Shown here in pieces: positions 58,652 to 64,000 of a DNA stretch of 64,000 nucleotides. The notes under the pieces are model-generated. The model saw only the letters and a list, made by a program, of their open reading frames with translations, made no database searches and was not told the origin of the DNA. The DNA is from Mallotus nudiflorus. Lineage: Eukaryota; Streptophyta; Magnoliopsida; Malpighiales; Euphorbiaceae. The position numbers were made by a program, and so were the translations under genes. Every line of letters starts with the position of its first letter. The first letter of the stretch is position 1. The DNA is taken from the NCBI GenBank assembly GCA_947683625.1, contig CANTUR010000114.1:1736001-1800000 (forward strand), given 5' to 3'.

Positions 58652-59016
58652 GTATGGTTTGGATTATAGGGAGACATTTAACCTTATTGTAAAGCCTATA
58701 ATAATCTGTATAGTTATTTCAGTGGCACTATTTAAAGGTTGGCAAATATGGCAATTGGATGTCAACAATGCCTTTTTAAATAGGGACCTAAAAGAAAATG
58801 TGTATATGGTTCAACCACATGGATTCATTAATCAATAGTATCCTAATTTTGTTTGCAAATTGCAAAAATCATTGTATGGTGTCAAATAAACACCACAAGC
58901 TTGGTTTTAAAAAATTAGCAATTTTCTCTTGTCTACTAGTTTTTGTGGTTCTAATGCTAATCCATCTCTTTTCCTTTATAACATTAATCAATTCACTTGT
59001 TTTTTATTGGTCTATG
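58652..59016 (+). pseudogene. Copia RT, middle part
   Basis: YGLDYRETFNLIVKP, WQIWQLDVNNAFLNRDLKE, VYMVQPHGF, KLQKSLYGVK, TPQAWF and LLVYV, cut within the catalytic YVDD word by the LTR at 59017. Stops replace Arg/Gln codons after NQ and VK. Confidence 0.88.
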
Positions 59017-60449
59017 TGATGAGTGAGAAAAATTTTATATTTTTAATACTCTTTTCTATGGGAATAGAATCTAATTAGTTGCATTTTTAATTAATTTAGT
59101 TAATTTTTAGATTTTTTTATTTATTTTTGTTAATTTTGTTTAGTTGTTAGGATTTTTGTTAATTTTGTTTATTTTTAAGTTTATTTAGTTAATCTTTATT
59201 TAATTTTTGAAGCAAGGATGCATGAAGGAAGTTAGAATATTTGAACAAGTCAAAGATATGATTTGGAGGTTACAACAAGTCAAAATGTTAAAGAAAAGTA
59301 GAGTTTTAAAAGCAACCTATTTTGACACAGTCATGTGCTTGGGTGTGCACAATTGTGCCTGAGTGTTAGAAGGCTGACACATCTTATGACACACCCTACA
59401 ACACAGTCATGTGCCCAGGTGCACACAACTATGCAAGCTGTTGCAACAACTTCTTTAATTCAAATTTTAAGTTAATGATTTAAGGGGATTTTATGGAATT
59501 AGAATTATAATAAACCTCAAAGTTGTTGGAGGCTGGAGGCTATAAATAGGAGGCCTTCATAAGAGCAAGAAGGAAGTTACACTTAGTCTTCTCTACATTT
59601 TTACTTTAAAGAATCAAAATTAATTTTCATTCAAGTCTTGTTCATGTTAAGTAAAAAATTAGTTTTGAAGGAACAAAACATTATATTATAGCTCTTTGAA
59701 GTAGAAAAGGGGGGTTTTCTTATTTAAACTCTTAGTTATTATTTTTTTAATTAATAATGATTGGTTATTTATTCTCTATTTTATCTTCTTCTCTTTTTCT
59801 TAACATGAGTAGTTAAACATATTTTTAGGTTCTTATTTCATTTTAACCATGTGATTTTTTTGGATTAAAATCTATGTCTTTAATCTTAATTCTTTGGTTG
59901 TTATTGAACTTAATGTTTTCTTAGGCTTGATCACCCTTAGATTGAATTTATACTTTAGAAATTATTTGAGAGATAGGTTCTACTAGATTAAAATAATAAC
60001 CTATTAGTCACTTACTTAGTTGATAGACATTTAAGTGGCTAATATTGATTAAAAACCTGGACTTAAAATTCGGTTTAAAAAACATTTAGTTAGTGAGAAC
60101 TAGTAAACTATATGTTAATTCTACTCAAATAATTATAGGTTTATATGAGAGGAACATCTATGGTTTTATAGATGCTTTTCAAATTGAATTAAGACTAGTT
60201 AAAGACTTAGATGTTTAATTAATTTTTAGAAAAGGTTGAAATGATAATAAGAACCCTAGCCTTTAATTTGATTATTAAGTTTTAATTTAATTTATTTTGT
60301 TTATATTTATTTGATTTTCAAACCAAAATTTGGTGTTTAAATAAATAAACACTTTTAGTATTTCAATACTCAATTTGCAATCTTTATGGGATCGATACTT
60401 TATTTTACTACTTGAACCAACTTCGTAAGCTTGCAGATTTCATACGTCA
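59017..60449 (+). mobile_element. Solo Athila-type LTR in copia RT
   Basis: 1433 bases from TGATGAGTGAG to CATACGTCA, flanked by CTATG (59012) and TTATG (60450). Start and U5 resemble the LTR at 26662-28000. It holds paired 'acacagtcatgtgc' words at about 59325-59430. No internal element DNA remains, so LTR-LTR recombination removed the rest. Confidence 0.88.
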
Positions 60450-61334
60450 TTATGTTAATAATGTTATAATTATAGGAAATGATTCCAAGGCTATTAATTC
60501 ATTAATATAATGACTAGCTTCTAAGTTTTTACTTCTTTATCTTGGCAATATACATTAGTTTTTGGATCAGCAGGTATGACTTCTTATAAGCCATGTTTGA
60601 CACATATGGTTGTTGAATCACCATTAAAGAAGGCTAGTGTGCTTTTATCTCCTGATACAACTATAAAATATTGAAAATCTATGGGAGTCTAATACTTTTC
60701 CATTACTCATCCAGACATCACATTTATGGTCAATTGCCTATGCCAATGCATGCATCACCCAACAGTTCATCACTTTTAAGCCATAAAGAGAGTACTATGA
60801 TACCTACAAGGTACCTTAACTGATGGACTATTTCTTACCAAATGGTCCACCAATCATTTGACAATATTCTTAGATGCTGATTGGCCAGGTTGCCCAAATG
60901 ATAAAAAATTGACTAGCAATTTCTTAATCTACTTAGGGTCAAATCTTATTATATGGTAATCAAGAAAATAGTAATTGGTAGCCTACTTCTTTACCAAATC
61001 AGAGTTTAAAGTTGTTTATAATGTATGTGTCCAACTAAAATGGCTCACTTCCTTACTTTTAGAATTAAATATTCAACTTTCAATCCCTCTTTGTATATGG
61101 TGTGACAATGTGGGAGCTGTATTCATTTCCACCAATCCCATTTTTTATGCTAAAACACATCATGTTGAAGTGGACTTCCACTTTGTTTGACAACATATGG
61201 TAAGTAAGTAACTCACGATCTCTCCTTTATCGATAAAAGATCAAATAGCTAACATTATGACAAAGCCTCTTGCTCAGTTGTTGTTTGCTCAACTTAGAAA
61301 AAAGCTTCGTTTACTTGCTCTTTCACTATCAGCT
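60450..61334 (+). pseudogene. Copia RT end and RNase H
   Basis: The RT catalytic word resumes as YVNNVIIIGND (expected YVDDIIITGND: both catalytic Asp now Asn). Downstream: SYKPCLTHMVVESPLKKA, HPDITFMVNCLCQCMH, RVLYLQGTLTDGLF, DADWPGCPNDKKLT, and RNase H AYFFTKSEFKVVYN, LCIWCDNVGAVFISTNPIFY, KTHHVEVDFHFV and IANIMTKPLAQLLFAQL. It ends near 61330 just before a G-rich polypurine tract. Confidence 0.88.
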
Positions 61335-61560
61335 TGTAGGGGCATATTAGAGAAATAACCATAATTATCCATTTGTTATTTCATATGTATCTTATTTATC
61401 AGTTTTTTATATTGTTGATATTATTTATATTGTGTTGTACTATTGAATTCATCAATCATTATACAGCAGCTATATCTTCTAAAAATAAGTTCTTGACTAG
61501 TGGCTTTGATAAAAATAACAATGAGATATCAATTATTCAATGACCATTCAAAGATTTTGA
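61335..61560 (+). mobile_element. Copia polypurine tract and 3' LTR
   Basis: 'cttgtaggggca' precedes TATTAGAGA (expected TGTTAGAGA), the common copia arrangement. The right end of the LTR is uncertain. Confidence 0.55.
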
Positions 61561-61599
61561 ATTCCTTGAAGATCCTAGCCTCATATGTGCTTATAAGGT

Positions 61600-62606
61600 A
61601 TGGTTATTCTCTTCTTCCCCCTGTACATATTATCATGTACCCATAGGTGGACTTTCTAGTGTCAACATTACCAACCATGTCTACATCTGTATATCCACAC
61701 AATATAAGTTTACCAACACCAAAGCATAAACAAATTATAGACGTACCTCTAAGATATTTGAGGATCCATTTAACTATATATTAGTACTCCTTACTAGGAT
61801 TAGAGAGAAATCTACTAACTACTCCAATCACATAAGAAATATTTAGCCTTGTGCATACCATAGCGTACTTAAAGCTACCAATAGTTGATGCATAAGTCAT
61901 TTTCTTCATTTCTTCTTTATCTTTCTCACTTGTTAGACATTGCTTAGAACTTCACTTGAAATGTCCTACAAGTGGGGTACTGACTAGCTTTGAATTGCCC
62001 ATGTTAAATCTCTTTAATACCTTTTTTATGTACTTTTCCTGAGATAACTATAACTCTTTACTTTTTCTGTCATGAAGGATTCTCATGCCAAGAACTTTTT
62101 TTGCTATTACCAAATTTATCATGGCAAAAAGGTGTTGCTTAACTCCTTTTTAAAATCTTTTTTCTTTGTTGTATCTTGACCTATAATCAATATATCATCC
62201 ACATATAATAAGAGAATGATAAGATTATCGTTACAGACTTTATGTACAAAGACATAATGATCAGAGTTTGTCTTCATATAGTTGTGATTCACCATAAATG
62301 ACTTGAACTTTCTATACCACTATCTTAGAGCCTGTTCTAATCCATAAAGGTTATTCTTCAATCTACACACAAGATGCTCCTTGCCTTTAACTTTAAATCC
62401 TTTTGGTTGTTCCTTGTAAATTTCCTCATTTAAATCTCCATAAAGGAATGTGATCTTCATAGCAAGTTATTGAATCTCCAAGTTCATGCTAGCTACTAAC
62501 CTGAGTGTTACTTGGATTTAAGACATTTTTACAACTAGTGAAAATATTTCTTCAAAATCAAAGCACTTTTTCTGTCTAAAGCCTTTCACAACCAGCCTGG
62601 TGTAGA
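61600..62606 (-). pseudogene. Copia RT and RNase H relic, minus strand
   Basis: On the minus strand: catalytic LYVDDILIIGQD (about 62190), IAKKVLGMRILHDRKSKEL, KVLKRFNMGNSKLVSTPLV, SEKDKEEMKKMTYASTIGSF, KYAMVCTRLNISYVIGVVSR, WILKYLRGTSI and GYTDVDMVGNVDTRKSTYGY. The N-terminal RT is cut at 62606 by an Ogre-type LTR, and the end is lost near 61600. This is a third, independent copia. Confidence 0.85.
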
Positions 62607-63320
62607 TGGTGGGGTTTAGCGCGCGTCTAAAATTTTAGCAACTGCGACACTGTTTGAGCTTAGGGCTCTAGAGAACACACTAACCATTGTCACAAAGATA
62701 TGGTATGGAGATGAGGAGTCACCACCCAGGGTAATAACTGGGACAAATAAAAAAGGTGGTACTCGATTCCCTAAAAGAAAGCTAGCACCACAACCAATAG
62801 ATTCTGGATACAGAATACCAACTTCTTTTAGTCTTGTGTTCATTTAGAATTATTTTATGAATTACTATCTTATTTTCTATTTACATGTAATTTCATATAA
62901 ACCCTAAGACAATCAACTCCAAAGCAAACTAGTCATGAAATATACAAGTAAATAATGCATTTAATAAATCATATAATCCCTAAGTTAGTATAATATACAT
63001 GGATTTTAAATAAATGAGCTAAGGTCTACATATTTTAAATTATAAGTGAACCTAAAGACCTAATTCCTTTTGATTTTAATTAAATGAACCTAAGTCTACT
63101 AATTTTAATTCTAAATATGAGCTTAAATCTACAAATTATGGAATATTTAAATTAATGGGCCTAATTCTACATGTTTTAATTAAATAGTGATCTTAAATTT
63201 ACAATTTATAAAAAAAAGCTTAAATTAAGTGGACTAAGTCTAAATTAATTAAATTAAATTAGGTTAGCCTATGTCTAATTAATTAAATGGGCATAAGGAT
63301 ATTTTCTTAGTGATATGCAC
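62607..63320 (-). mobile_element. Ogre-type LTR, minus strand
   Basis: Long match in order with 16690-17300. Past about 63310 similarity fades; one 'cactcggtc' word remains where the other copy has its hairpin array. It truncates the copia relic to its left. Confidence 0.75.
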
Positions 63321-64000
63321 TCGGTCAATCATTTGTGATTATGTATTGGCTTTCTTATTTTATTAATAAAGAGGTATTTCATTATCATCTAATTTTATGA
63401 TAATTATATTAATGGTTAATTCTTACTAAGGCCATCAAGTATATGACTTGATAGTAAAACCCTTAGATTAAAAGAAGAGTTCTATTCTAATTATCCTTAG
63501 CCATTTATTCATTATATAAATATAAAAGTATTAAGGCTAGTATAAAGTTGACTAATGGTTATGTTTTACTAATCATGAAAATGAGATATTAAGTCAACTC
63601 ATAGGTACATGATGAGAGATCATGTACTGGATTAACCCATTATGAAAATACTACATAGATTATTGCCATAAGTATTTCTCATAACATTAATTTTATTTCG
63701 ATCCTTTGACCTTGAAATCATCATGGATTTCTACATAGCTATTTTATGTTTTGACACATTCTAACATTGTCTTTAACCGGACGATTAAATAGGATGTTGT
63801 TGGATATGAAATTAGTTATGTAAGGAATGTGAGTGATTCAAAAGGAATTTATCCCTTATTAATATGAGAAAGATATCTATAGGCCCCTTGATGAGATAGA
63901 CTGAAGGAAAATGCATGGCTATGCTGAAATGAATTGATAAAGAGTTATCATTTTCAGTCTACTTGGAATCAAGTCATAATATTGAACTATATAAGGATGA
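63321..64000. other. Unassigned DNA at the window end
   Basis: Non-coding. The minus-strand word TGTTATGAGAAATACTTATG (63684) could be a copia LTR start, but nothing else supports it. Confidence 0.3.

Overview
This 64 kb window looks like transposon-rich nuclear DNA from a dicot plant. It is strongly AT-rich and has no rRNA, tRNA, CRISPR or bacterial-style operon structure. Its only host gene is a TIR-NBS-LRR (TNL) resistance-type gene, a class well represented in eudicots and essentially missing from grasses. The species cannot be named from the sequence; a rosid is an impression only.

Layout. 1-320: part of a Ty1/copia LTR on the minus strand. About 800-905: a short tRNA-promoter-like (SINE-like) relic. 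1796 to about 7290: a decayed TNL gene with recognisable TIR, NB-ARC, LRR and C-terminal exons, broken by three small frameshifts and several in-frame stops, its 3' end split by a Gypsy LTR-gag fragment. About 7800-11966: an Athila-type Ty3/gypsy relic (LTR, tRNA-Asp-type primer site, gag and protease). 11967-18940: LTR-like DNA with three tandem arrays, an array of short inverted repeats and a small non-coding LTR element (13298-16408). 21112-26661: pieces of a Tat/Ogre-type Gypsy element with its own primer site (gag, protease, RT). 26662-34045: an Athila-type element on the plus strand (LTR, gag, RT, RNase H, integrase, ATHILA-ORF-like gene), itself broken by an Ogre-type LTR fragment. 34055-45970: a copia element split by a 7.6 kb minus-strand Athila element with two LTRs and a near-perfect target-site duplication. 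48117-51161: a rearranged minus-strand gypsy relic beside large dinucleotide repeats. 52704 to about 61560: a second copia element interrupted by a 3.47 kb insertion and a 1.43 kb solo LTR, each with a 5 bp target duplication. 61600-62606: a minus-strand copia RT/RNase H relic. From 62607: another Ogre-type LTR, then unassigned DNA.

How the parts work together. Nothing in the window appears to encode an intact protein of known function. The retroelement genes all carry stops or deletions. Most of what can be read is history: which element landed in which, seen from target-site duplications, split reading frames and primer-binding sites. The most unusual structure is at 17338-17696, where about a dozen short hairpins share the core TCGGTC or TCGATC but have three alternating stems whose two arms changed together. 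A related pattern, family-specific short words repeated in both the LTR and the region after integrase, appears in at least two of the Athila-type elements. Boundaries given as 'about' were judged by eye; no alignment or database search was possible.
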